DNA from: Maribacter sp. 1_MG-2023
GTDB lineage: Bacteria > Bacteroidota > Bacteroidia > Flavobacteriales > Flavobacteriaceae
Length of the DNA: 64,000 bases
Direction of reading: 5' to 3'
Assembly (NCBI RefSeq): GCF_030547005.1
Contig: NZ_JAUOPN010000001.1
Coordinates: forward strand, 248,001-312,000
Every line of letters starts with the position of its first letter. Within the stretch, counting starts at the first letter, position 1. A program made the translations under genes and the position numbers. The notes beneath the pieces are model-generated. The model did not search any database. It was not told the origin of the DNA and worked only from the letters and a program-made list of their open reading frames with translations. Positions 18,724-27,739 of this stretch are shown here, in pieces.

Positions 18724-21700
18724 ATGACAAATTTTAGCAAACTTATAATTTTAGGATTTTCTATTGTCGTATTATCATCTTGTGGTGGTACCGAGCTTCC
18801 TGAATTGGTTGCGGTAGCTTATGATAAACTGCCGGAAGAAGTAGATTTTAATCAACATGTAAAACCTATATTATCTGATAAATGCTATTTATGCCATGGT
18901 CCAGATAAAGGAAACATTAAAGGAGGTCTACAACTTCATGATGCAGAATTCGCATACGGCGAACTAAGTGAAACGCCTGGTAAGTTTGCGATTACACCTG
19001 GTAATTTAAAGAAGAGCGAATTTTTTCATCGTATTATAACAGATGATCAAGACTTAATCATGCCTGCACCAAGTTCTCATTTAACCCTTACCGCTTATGA
19101 AAAAGCGGTGTTAGTCAAGTGGATAGAAGATGGTGCCGAATACAAAGATCACTGGGCATTTTTGCAACCAGAAAAGTATGATATTCCTAAGGTAGACCAG
19201 AAACAATTCGTTAATAATGAAATTGACAATTTTGTATTGGCAAAGTTAGGTGAAGTCAATCTTAAGCCATCTGAAATGGCTTCGAAAGAGGTATTGTTGC
19301 GTAGAGCTTCTTTTGATTTAATAGGTTTGCCACCAACACCTGAAGAAATAGAATTGTTTTTAAAAGATACTTCTTCGAATGCATTTGAAAAACAAATAGA
19401 TAGATTGCTAGCTTCAACGCACTTCGGGGAACAAATGACCCTCGATTGGATGGATGTTTCGCGCTATGCAGATACCCATGGGTATAGTAATGATAGATAT
19501 AGAGACACTTCACCCTGGCGCGATTGGGTCATTAAATCATTCAATGAAAATATGCCATATGATGAATTTCTGACTTGGCAATTGGCGGGCGATTTGTTTG
19601 AGAATCCTACAATAGAACAAAAACTAGCAACTACATTTAATAGATTGCATCCGCAGAATTTAGAGGGTGGTATTATTGACGAAGAATTTAGGTCAGAATA
19701 TGTTGCCGATAGAACAGCTACAGTAAGTCAAGGTATTTTAGGCTTATCTTATGCCTGTGCAAAATGCCATGATCATAAATACGATCCCATCTCTCAGAAA
19801 AACTATTACGAGATGTATAGCTTTTTCAATAACATAGATGAAACAGGATTGATTCCTTGGGATTTGGCAACACCCGTACCGGCGATGTTATTACCAACTG
19901 AAGAGCAAGAAGGTGTTTTAGCTTATTTAGATGAAATTGTAAAAACCAGTGAGAAAAGACTGGCGGAAATAGAAACAACCGAAGTTAAGAAAGCAGATGT
20001 ATGGTTGGCCAATAACGAGTATAGTAATATTCCGGTGAATTCTAAACCAAATGGTTTGGTTGCTTCATTTAATTTTGATGAACAAAAGCTTATCAATACC
20101 ACTGGTGGTAATGGTCGTAATAAAATTCAAATGCGTCAGCAGTTTGTACAAAATGAAAAAGCGGTTTTTAAACAGGGTTCTTCGGGCAAAGGTTTAGCGA
20201 TGGATGGTGATACGTGGCTAGATTTGGATAAAATTGGAATTTATAAAAGAAATGAACCGTTTAGTGTTTCTATTGAAGTATTTATACCGACAGACTTAGA
20301 CGACGGGGTTATATTCCATAAAATGAATAGCTCAGAACTTCACTCGTTTAGAGGGTATCATCTAAAAATAAAAGAGAATAAAATAGAAGCATTATTAGCA
20401 CATGTGTATCCAGATAATGCGATAGTTATTGAGTCTTTAAACGATGTGCCTAAAGAGAAATGGGTTCAGTTAACGATGACTTATGATGGTTCTAGTAAAG
20501 CTGAAGGAATTTCAATTTATCAAGACGGCGAAAAGCTGAAAACCAAAACTACGTTCGATAATCTTTATAAAGATATTGTATTCAATGGCTTACAATTATA
20601 CGGGGCAAAGAGTCCAAAATTAGAACCTGGTTTAAGAGTAGGGGCTATTTGGCGAGATAAGGGTATTAGAGGGGCTGTAGTTGATAATTTATTGGTGTTC
20701 GATAGAGAAATTTCGGCTATTGAGGTGCTGCAAATAAAGAATTCTGATAAGTTAAAAGAGCTGCAACAAAAGCAATTTTCAAACTTAAGCGAAACTGAAA
20801 AAAAACTATTATCAGAATACTTTTTAAATACAAAATCTAAAGCATATGCAACTGTTCTTAAAGAGGTAGAGCTTAAAAGAAGAACTTTAGTAGATAGTAC
20901 AGAAAGGGTCAAACAAATAATGGTAATGAAAGAGCGTAAAACGCCTCGTCAAGCTTATATTTTAGATCGTGGAAATTACGATTCACCTACCGATTCGGTT
21001 TTTCCGAATGTGCCTGAAGATATTTTATCATGGAAAAAAGAATGGCCAAAAAACAGGCTGGGTTTAGCTAAATGGATAACAGATGAGAAAAATCCGTTGA
21101 CGGCTAGAGTAACGGTGAACAGGTACTGGCAAAATTTATTCGGTAGAGGGTTGGTATTAAGCTCAGAAGATTTTGGTAATCAAGGCGATTTACCTACTCA
21201 CCCTAAGTTGCTAGATTGGTTGGCTATTCGTTTTGTAGACTCAGGCTGGGATGTAAAGGCGTTATTGAAAACCATGATGATGTCAAGAACATACCAACAG
21301 AGTTCGGTTATAAGCGAAGAACTTCTTGCAGTCGATGGGGAAAACAAATGGTTGTCTCGAGGACCTTCTACACGATTATCAGGTGAGATGCTTCGAGATA
21401 ATGCGCTATATGCATCAGGGTTATTAAATGAAAAAATTGGAGGGGAAAGCGTAAAACCTTATCAACCCGAGGGATTATGGGAAGTGAACGGTGATACCTA
21501 TGTTCAAGATAGTGAAGAAGGGCTTTACAGAAGAAGCATGTATACTATTTGGAAGAGAACGGTTCCAAACCCAACTATAGCAACATTTGATGCACCCACA
21601 AGAGATTTATGTTCTTCTCGACGACAGAAAACAAATACGCCATTACAAGCCCTAGTTATACTTAACGATCCTACATACATAGAGGCTTCAAGAGTTCTAG

Positions 21701-21978
21701 GGAAACGAATTTCTGAAGCTACTTCTATTGAAAAGGGTATTCGCTCAGCGTTCAAAAAATTGACGGGTAGAGCACCTAATCAGAAAGAATTGTCATTATT
21801 GATGAATCTTCAGAAAGAAGAGTATTCGAAATTTCAGAAGAACATTGATAAAACAAAGGGCTGGATAAATACAGGAGTTTTTAAATTAAGCGAAGCAGAT
21901 GACAAAGCCCTTATTGCTGCAAATGCAGTAGTGGCAAGTACAATTATGAATGCAGATGCCACCATCACAAAAAGATAA
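18724..21978 (+). CDS. Planctomycete-type cytochrome protein (PSCyt1-DUF1549-LamG-DUF1553)
   Basis: A 1084-residue lipoprotein (signal ends VLSSC). In order: a PSCyt1 cytochrome domain with C54-Y-L-C57-H58; a DUF1549 domain (about residues 160-370; LKPSEMASKEVLLRRASFDL, LPPTPEEI) containing a second haem motif C345-A-K-C348-H349 followed by DHKYDPIS; a LamG/concanavalin-like region (about 445-640); and a DUF1553 domain (about 735-1060; NPLTARVTVNRYWQNLFGRG, RRQKTNTPLQALVILNDP). This architecture is abundant in Planctomycetes and Verrucomicrobia and rarer in Bacteroidota, where it accompanies polysaccharide genes. It probably takes part in periplasmic electron transfer or sugar oxidation; no member has a firm reaction. 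First gene of a five-gene operon; next gene 26 bp away. Confidence 0.92.
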   Translation: MTNFSKLIILGFSIVVLSSCGGTELPELVAVAYDKLPEEVDFNQHVKPILSDKCYLCHGPDKGNIKGGLQLHDAEFAYGELSETPGKFAITPGNLKKSEFFHRIITDDQDLIMPAPSSHLTLTAYEKAVLVKWIEDGAEYKDHWAFLQPEKYDIPKVDQKQFVNNEIDNFVLAKLGEVNLKPSEMASKEVLLRRASFDLIGLPPTPEEIELFLKDTSSNAFEKQIDRLLASTHFGEQMTLDWMDVSRYADTHGYSNDRYRDTSPWRDWVIKSFNENMPYDEFLTWQLAGDLFENPTIEQKLATTFNRLHPQNLEGGIIDEEFRSEYVADRTATVSQGILGLSYACAKCHDHKYDPISQKNYYEMYSFFNNIDETGLIPWDLATPVPAMLLPTEEQEGVLAYLDEIVKTSEKRLAEIETTEVKKADVWLANNEYSNIPVNSKPNGLVASFNFDEQKLINTTGGNGRNKIQMRQQFVQNEKAVFKQGSSGKGLAMDGDTWLDLDKIGIYKRNEPFSVSIEVFIPTDLDDGVIFHKMNSSELHSFRGYHLKIKENKIEALLAHVYPDNAIVIESLNDVPKEKWVQLTMTYDGSSKAEGISIYQDGEKLKTKTTFDNLYKDIVFNGLQLYGAKSPKLEPGLRVGAIWRDKGIRGAVVDNLLVFDREISAIEVLQIKNSDKLKELQQKQFSNLSETEKKLLSEYFLNTKSKAYATVLKEVELKRRTLVDSTERVKQIMVMKERKTPRQAYILDRGNYDSPTDSVFPNVPEDILSWKKEWPKNRLGLAKWITDEKNPLTARVTVNRYWQNLFGRGLVLSSEDFGNQGDLPTHPKLLDWLAIRFVDSGWDVKALLKTMMMSRTYQQSSVISEELLAVDGENKWLSRGPSTRLSGEMLRDNALYASGLLNEKIGGESVKPYQPEGLWEVNGDTYVQDSEEGLYRRSMYTIWKRTVPNPTIATFDAPTRDLCSSRRQKTNTPLQALVILNDPTYIEASRVLGKRISEATSIEKGIRSAFKKLTGRAPNQKELSLLMNLQKEEYSKFQKNIDKTKGWINTGVFKLSEADDKALIAANAVVASTIMNADATITKR

Positions 21979-22004
21979 ATTGGTAACTTTATAAGTATAA
22001 AGCT

Positions 22005-23519
22005 ATGTGTAACGATCATCAACATAAATTAAGGTCTAATAATAAAGATTTACAAAAACTAGAAAGCCAGCTAGATAGAAGGCATTTCTTAAAGAGAACT
22101 TCTTTGGGTATTGGAGCTCTAGCTTTAGGTAGTCTTTTGGGTACCGAAAAATTATTTGCCGGTATTGGAAAGCACAGTGCTCCCGAAGATATTTTAAAGG
22201 CATACAATAAGAATAGATTAGGATTGCCACATCATTTGCCAAAGGCGAAAAGAATCATCTACCTTTTTCAAAGTGGCGGACCATCACAAATGGATCTCTT
22301 CGATTACAAGCCAAAACTTTCAGATATGTTCGGTAAAGAACTACCTGATTCTGTAATGAGCGGTCAACGCTTAACAGGTATGAGCGGTAATCAAAGTACC
22401 TTACCTATTGCACCATCAACTTTTAATTTTAAACAATATGGAGAGTCAAGAGCTTGGGTAAGTGATGCTATGCCATATTTATCTGAGGTGGTAGACGATT
22501 TGTGTTTTATAAAAGGTATGCAAACTGATCAAATTAATCATACACCGGCAATTACTTTTATGCAAACGGGTAATCAGTTACCGGGCAGACCGTCTATTGG
22601 TTCTTGGTTGAGTTATGGTCTTGGTTCTGATAATGAAAACCTACCTACGTTTATTACGCTGGTTTCTAAAAATGGAAAAGGACAACCATTAAAAGCTAGT
22701 TTATGGGGTAACGGATTTTTACCTACCGAACACCAAGGCGTGCAATTTCGCTCGGGTAAAGACCCAGTGTTGTACCTAAGTGATCCAGAGAATTACGATG
22801 GTAATGATCGTAGGCATATGTTAGATTATTTGGGTGATCTTAATAACCTTCAACACGATGCTTATGGTGATCCAGAAATTCAGGCTAGAATGTCGCAGTA
22901 CGAAATGGCTTTTAAAATGCAAACTTCTGTACCTGAGGTTTCAGATCTTTCAGACGAATCAGACAGCACTTTTGAGATGTATGGTAAAGATAGTAGGGAT
23001 CCAGGTACCTATGCCGCAAACTGTCTAATGGCAAGAAAACTATTAGAAAAGGGCGTAAAATTTGTGCAGCTGTATCACCAAGGTTGGGATCAGCACAACT
23101 ACTGTCCGGGTGGGGTTAAAAGTCAATCACAGAAAACAGACCAAGCTACTGCTGCATTGGTTAAAGATTTAAAACAACGTGGTATGCTAGATGATACCTT
23201 GGTAGTTTGGGGTGGTGAATTTGGTAGAACGGTCTATTCTCAAGGTCAACTTACAAAAGAAAACTATGGTCGAGATCATCACCCAAAAGCATTTACCATG
23301 TGGATGGCAGGTGCAGGTGTAAAGCCAGGTTTTAGCTATGGTGAAACTGATGATTTTAGCTATAATGTGGTTAAAGACCCTGTACATGTGCACGATTTTC
23401 ATGCAACGCTTTTATATCTATTCGGTGTTGACCATGAACGATTAACTTTTAAACATCAGGGTAGACGATACCGTTTAACCGATGTTCATGGTAACGTAGT
23501 TAAAGATTTATTAACCTAA
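22005..23519 (+). CDS. DUF1501 domain protein, Tat-exported
   Basis: A 504-residue protein with a twin-arginine signal at residues 27-50 (LDRRHFLKRTSLGIGALALG) and a DUF1501 domain over the rest. DUF1501 has an alkaline-phosphatase/sulfatase-like fold; visible markers are IYLFQSGGPSQMDLFDYKP, QLYHQGWDQHNYCPGG and VVWGGEFGRTVYSQG, and near the end GRDHHPKAFTMWMAGAG. The Asp and His residues in these motifs would be the metal ligands of the fold. It nearly always follows a DUF1549/DUF1553 gene in genomes, as here (26 bp), so the two probably form a functional pair. The reaction is unknown. Confidence 0.93.
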   Translation: MCNDHQHKLRSNNKDLQKLESQLDRRHFLKRTSLGIGALALGSLLGTEKLFAGIGKHSAPEDILKAYNKNRLGLPHHLPKAKRIIYLFQSGGPSQMDLFDYKPKLSDMFGKELPDSVMSGQRLTGMSGNQSTLPIAPSTFNFKQYGESRAWVSDAMPYLSEVVDDLCFIKGMQTDQINHTPAITFMQTGNQLPGRPSIGSWLSYGLGSDNENLPTFITLVSKNGKGQPLKASLWGNGFLPTEHQGVQFRSGKDPVLYLSDPENYDGNDRRHMLDYLGDLNNLQHDAYGDPEIQARMSQYEMAFKMQTSVPEVSDLSDESDSTFEMYGKDSRDPGTYAANCLMARKLLEKGVKFVQLYHQGWDQHNYCPGGVKSQSQKTDQATAALVKDLKQRGMLDDTLVVWGGEFGRTVYSQGQLTKENYGRDHHPKAFTMWMAGAGVKPGFSYGETDDFSYNVVKDPVHVHDFHATLLYLFGVDHERLTFKHQGRRYRLTDVHGNVVKDLLT

Positions 23520-23537
23520 TAATCAACCAATACCCTT

Positions 23538-24644
23538 ATGCCAACCAGAAGAAATTTCATAAAAAGAACCACTATTGCAGGTGCAGCTATAACCTCTGTA
23601 CCGACATTCGGATTCAATATACTGAAAAAGAATAAACCGACTGATACCATATTAGGCCATGGCGATTATCAATACAAGGTGCATAACGATTGGGCGCAAA
23701 TAAGTTCGGTTAGAACACCCTTGTTGAACTGCCATGAAATGGAAATGGATAGTAAAGGTCGTTTAATTATGATCGGTGATCACCCACAGAACAATGTATT
23801 GATCTTTGATAAATCTGGGAAATTATTGGACTATTGGGGAACCGCCTACCCAGGTGGTCATGGGTTGACTATTTCAAATGAAGGTGGCGAAGATTTTCTA
23901 TTCTTGGCAGATTCTGGGTGGTACCTAAATAAAACAGGAAAATTGATAAAGCATAACGGTAGAGTTTCAAAGACTACGATAGACGGTAAAGTGCTTTTTG
24001 ATATTGGGCATCCACAAACTATTGGTGTTTATGAACCGGGACTAAATTATTGCCCTACAGAAGTTGCTGTGGGTCCTAATGGTGATATCTACGTTGCAGA
24101 CGGTTATGGGCAAGATTTTATTTTACAGTATAATTATAAGGGCGAGTTTATTCGCAAATGGGGCGGTCACGAAAATGAAGATTCAAATTATAATCTTCAA
24201 AATGCACATGGTATAGCAATAGATTATAGAGATAAAAATAACCCTATGGTGGTCTGTACTTCTAGAAACGAACAATCGTTTAAGTGGTTTACCCTAGAGG
24301 GTACCTATGTTAAAACACTTAAACTCCCTAATATGCAGGTATGTAGACCTGTTTTTGATGATACTAATTTGTACGCCGGCGTATGTTGGTCTCAACCTAA
24401 AATTGGAAAAACAAATTGGAAAGATCATACTGGCTTTGTTACCATTTTACAAGGTGATAAAGTAGTTTCTAACCCAGGTGGTACTTCGCCCGAATATAAA
24501 AATGGTGAACTGCAAAAATCATATCAGTTAGAGAATAAGCCTATTCTACATGGTCATGATGTATGTGTAGATGAAGATAAAAATTTATACATCTGCCAAT
24601 GGAATGCCAATAAAACGGCACCCATTAAATTAGAACGTGTTTAA
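23538..24644 (+). CDS. NHL-repeat beta-propeller protein, Tat-exported
   Basis: A 368-residue protein with a twin-arginine signal (PTRRNFIKRTTIAGAAITSV). The mature part shows propeller blades of the NHL or peptidylglycine-lyase-like type: MDSKGRLIMIGDHPQNNVLI, GHGLTISNEGGEDFLFLADS, EVAVGPNGDIYVADGYGQDF and GHDVCVDEDKNLYICQW. No haem motif is present. In the cytochrome operons of this type such a propeller may be a carbohydrate-binding or oxidising partner, but the ligand cannot be read. Gene spacing is 18 bp upstream and 21 bp downstream. Confidence 0.88.
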   Translation: MPTRRNFIKRTTIAGAAITSVPTFGFNILKKNKPTDTILGHGDYQYKVHNDWAQISSVRTPLLNCHEMEMDSKGRLIMIGDHPQNNVLIFDKSGKLLDYWGTAYPGGHGLTISNEGGEDFLFLADSGWYLNKTGKLIKHNGRVSKTTIDGKVLFDIGHPQTIGVYEPGLNYCPTEVAVGPNGDIYVADGYGQDFILQYNYKGEFIRKWGGHENEDSNYNLQNAHGIAIDYRDKNNPMVVCTSRNEQSFKWFTLEGTYVKTLKLPNMQVCRPVFDDTNLYAGVCWSQPKIGKTNWKDHTGFVTILQGDKVVSNPGGTSPEYKNGELQKSYQLENKPILHGHDVCVDEDKNLYICQWNANKTAPIKLERV

Positions 24645-24665
24645 AGTGATTTTGAAGAAATAGTT

Positions 24666-26057
24666 ATGGAGAATAGTGTTCCAGATTTTGTATTGTTCTT
24701 AGGTAGATTTCATCCGCTTGTGGTGCATTTACCTATTGGGTTTTTATTCTTTGCGTTTGTATTGGAAGTTTTTAGTAGGTGGAAAAAGAACCCTGTGCTG
24801 ACCTCAGGTACTCCGTTGGCTTTATTTTTAGGTGGACTTAGTGGTGCCGTTGCGTGTATTTTAGGGTATATGTTATCATTAAGTGGCGATTATGAAGAGG
24901 CTGCTTTAGATACTCATTTTTGGTTTGGTATTGCAACCACTGCTATTGCATTTTTAGCATGGGGTATACGAATCGAAAAAATTAAAGTACCAAGTTTAAA
25001 AAAGTTACAGACAAATATTTCATTTTTAACCCTATTGGTAATTCTATTAAGTGTTACGGGTCATTACGGTGGTAACCTTACACATGGTAGTGATTATTTG
25101 GTGAAATATATGCCTTTTGGTGGTGCAGAAAAACAAGAATTGGTTGCGGTCACTAAAGTTGAAGATGCTGAGGTGTTTGGTCATCTGGTAAATCCTATTT
25201 TGCAGAATAAATGCGCAAGTTGCCATAATTCAAGTAAAAAGAAAGGCGGACTTTCAATTGCAGATAGTCTTGCTATTCTTGATGGCGGAAAAAACGGTGA
25301 CATATTAATTCCTGGTGATGCATCGAATTCTGAAATGCTGAAAAGAGTATTGTTAGATCCGCATCACGATGATTTTATGCCGCCCGAAGGTAAAACACCC
25401 TTAACCGAAGAAGAGATAGCTATTTTGACGTATTGGATTGATAATGCGCAGGCGAATTTCAAAACTAAAGTAGCGTCGGTTGAAACAGATGAGAATATTA
25501 TGGGTATAGCTAGCACTATGCTTGGCTTGTCAGCAGGTTCTTCTGATGGTTCAGAGATACCGATTCCGAGTGTGAGTTTAGTTGCTGACGATAAAATAAC
25601 TGAACTACAGGTAGAAGGCTTTAGATTACGTGAACTAGCATTTGAATCTGGATTGTATGAAGCTGTATTAGCGCCAAATTCAAATGAAAATGGTACAACG
25701 GATGCCTTGTCTAAAAAACTAGAAAAATTACTTTCTATAAAAGAGAATATTCTTTGGTTATCATTAGAGAATAATCATATTAAAGATGACCATATAAAAT
25801 TGATTGCTCAGTTTATAAATGTTCAAAAATTGAAGTTGAACGATAATCCGTTGTCAGATGCAGCAGTTGCTCAATTAACGCAGCTAGAGAATTTAACGAG
25901 TGTAAATTTATTAGGTACTGAAATAACGGCTAAAAGTATCCCTTCTTTTTCTGAAATGAAGCAGCTTAAATATGCCTATGTTTGGAAAACGAATATCAAA
26001 AAAGAAGATTTAGAGAAGAAGGGGGTCAATGATTATCCTAAAATTATAATTGATTAA
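24666..26057 (+). CDS. DUF2231 membrane domain fused to cytochrome c and LRR-like region
   Basis: A 463-residue protein in three parts. Residues 1-150 are a membrane domain with about four helices starting FLGRFHPLVVHLPIGFLFFA, the DUF2231 signature with two His that could bind haem or metal. Residues about 165-270 are a planctomycete-type cytochrome c with C183-A-S-C186-H187 and DFMPPEGKTPLTEEEIAILT as the distal part. Residues about 345-460 resemble leucine-rich repeats (LSLENNHIKDDHIKLIAQF, KLKLNDNPLSDAAVAQL). It could anchor the electron chain of the operon in the inner membrane. No signal peptide is separate from the first helix. Confidence 0.87.
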   Translation: MENSVPDFVLFLGRFHPLVVHLPIGFLFFAFVLEVFSRWKKNPVLTSGTPLALFLGGLSGAVACILGYMLSLSGDYEEAALDTHFWFGIATTAIAFLAWGIRIEKIKVPSLKKLQTNISFLTLLVILLSVTGHYGGNLTHGSDYLVKYMPFGGAEKQELVAVTKVEDAEVFGHLVNPILQNKCASCHNSSKKKGGLSIADSLAILDGGKNGDILIPGDASNSEMLKRVLLDPHHDDFMPPEGKTPLTEEEIAILTYWIDNAQANFKTKVASVETDENIMGIASTMLGLSAGSSDGSEIPIPSVSLVADDKITELQVEGFRLRELAFESGLYEAVLAPNSNENGTTDALSKKLEKLLSIKENILWLSLENNHIKDDHIKLIAQFINVQKLKLNDNPLSDAAVAQLTQLENLTSVNLLGTEITAKSIPSFSEMKQLKYAYVWKTNIKKEDLEKKGVNDYPKIIID

Positions 26058-26082
26058 AGCTCAATTAAGAGTACATACGCAC

Positions 26083-27576
26083 ATGAAGAAAGGTATATTT
26101 TTTAGTTGCATTGCTGTTTTAATGTTGAAAGGTTGTTCTGCACAAAAAGTTGTTACCGATACTGAAATTAATAAACAACATTATACAGCCGATTGGGAGT
26201 CGTTGCAGCAATATGAGGTGCCTGAATGGTACAAAGATTTAAAATTCGGAATCTATTTTCACTGGGGACCGTATTCTGTGCCTGCTTATGAAAATGAATG
26301 GTATTCTCGGTGGATGTATGTTGAAGGGCACCCAATAAATACCTACCATAAAGAAACATACGGTTCATTAGATACATTCGGTTACAAAGATTTTGTACCC
26401 ATGTTTAAGGCTGAAGAGTTTGATGCCGATGTTTGGGCAGATTTATTCGTAAAAGCTGGTGCACAATTTGCAGGTCCTATTGCCGAACACGCTGATGGTT
26501 TTGCGATGTGGGATAGCAAACTGACACAATGGGATGCGAAGGATATGGGACCAAAAATTGATGTAGTCGGTGCTATGGAAAAAGCCGTAAAATCTCGGGG
26601 ACTTAAATTTATTACCACCTTTCATCGTCATTGGTTGTATGCATGGTACCCAACTTGGAATGACAATACAGATGCTTCAAATCCACTGTTTGAAGGGCTT
26701 TATGGTCCGAAAGTTCTCGAGGGTACATTTGTTATGGCAAATAAACCTACAAACCCCTTACCTGATGAAAAGTTTAATCAAGATTGGTTAGATCGGCTTA
26801 CGGAATTAACCACTAAGTATGATCCTGATATTGTTTGGTTTGATAACAAAATGGATATTATAGGTGAAGATTATAGAAAGCAATTCTTAGCAGGTTTTTA
26901 TAATAGAGGCCTTGAAAAAGGGAAAGATGTAGTCGTCACCTATAAGTTTACCGATTTAGCGGTGGGCTCTGCAGTTTTAGATTTAGAGCGCTCTAGAATG
27001 AGCGAGAAAAAAGAGTTTACTTGGTTAACTGACGATTCTATAGATTGGAAAGCATGGAGCAACATTGAAAATCCTGAATATAAATCTACCAATAGACTAA
27101 TAGATTTTTTAGTTGATGTGGTTAGTAAAAATGGTGCGGTACTTTTAAATATTACGCCGACCGCTGAAGGTAAAATACCCACGGAGGTTGAAGAACGTTT
27201 GTTGCAAATGGGGGAGTGGCTGGCTATAAATGGAGAAGCTATTTATGGAACTAGACCTTGGAAAATTTATGGAGAAGGACCAGCAGAAGTAATTGAAGGT
27301 CATTTGAGTGAGCATAAAAATGCCGATAATACAGCAGAGGATATTAGATTCACTACTAAAGATGACACGCTTTATGCCATAGTTCTAGATTGCCCACAAA
27401 AAGAAATACATATAAGGGCTCTAGGTAAACAGGAACGAAAAATAAGAAGTATTCAACTTTTAGGGAATCCTGAGAAAATCTCTTGGGCACAAAATGAGAC
27501 TGAACTAATTATTCAAGCTTCTAAAAATAAAAATGGGGATTATGCATTTGCTTATAAGATTGAGTTTGTGAAATAA
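26083..27576 (+). CDS. GH29 alpha-L-fucosidase / alpha-L-galactosidase, lipoprotein (variant active site)
   Basis: A 497-residue GH29 retaining exo-hydrolase with a lipoprotein signal (LMLKGCSA, Cys18). The TIM-barrel domain carries FGIYFHWGPYSVPAY, the nucleophile in VWFDN (Asp254), and the C-terminal beta-sandwich starts near residue 390. The usual His-His-Asp-Gly-Phe motif, whose His residues bind the sugar, reads EHADGF here (His136-Ala137), a change not seen in the other two GH29 proteins of the window. I chose the ATG at 26083; the frame opens at a TTG 33 bp before it that overlaps the previous stop. It is the last gene of the cytochrome operon, 25 bp after it. GH29 removes alpha-L-fucose; some members in red-algal galactan loci remove alpha-L-galactose. 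Confidence 0.9.
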   Translation: MKKGIFFSCIAVLMLKGCSAQKVVTDTEINKQHYTADWESLQQYEVPEWYKDLKFGIYFHWGPYSVPAYENEWYSRWMYVEGHPINTYHKETYGSLDTFGYKDFVPMFKAEEFDADVWADLFVKAGAQFAGPIAEHADGFAMWDSKLTQWDAKDMGPKIDVVGAMEKAVKSRGLKFITTFHRHWLYAWYPTWNDNTDASNPLFEGLYGPKVLEGTFVMANKPTNPLPDEKFNQDWLDRLTELTTKYDPDIVWFDNKMDIIGEDYRKQFLAGFYNRGLEKGKDVVVTYKFTDLAVGSAVLDLERSRMSEKKEFTWLTDDSIDWKAWSNIENPEYKSTNRLIDFLVDVVSKNGAVLLNITPTAEGKIPTEVEERLLQMGEWLAINGEAIYGTRPWKIYGEGPAEVIEGHLSEHKNADNTAEDIRFTTKDDTLYAIVLDCPQKEIHIRALGKQERKIRSIQLLGNPEKISWAQNETELIIQASKNKNGDYAFAYKIEFVK

Positions 27577-27739
27577 TGTATTTCATAAAACACTAGAAAG
27601 CTATATTTATAGATAGCAATTGGTTAATCGGGAATAAAGCTTTTTAAGTTTTATGATGAAAGATCATATGTTATAGTGTAAAAAACATTTGAAAAGATAT
27701 TTCTTTAGTGGTCGATTAACTTTATATAAAACAAAAAGA

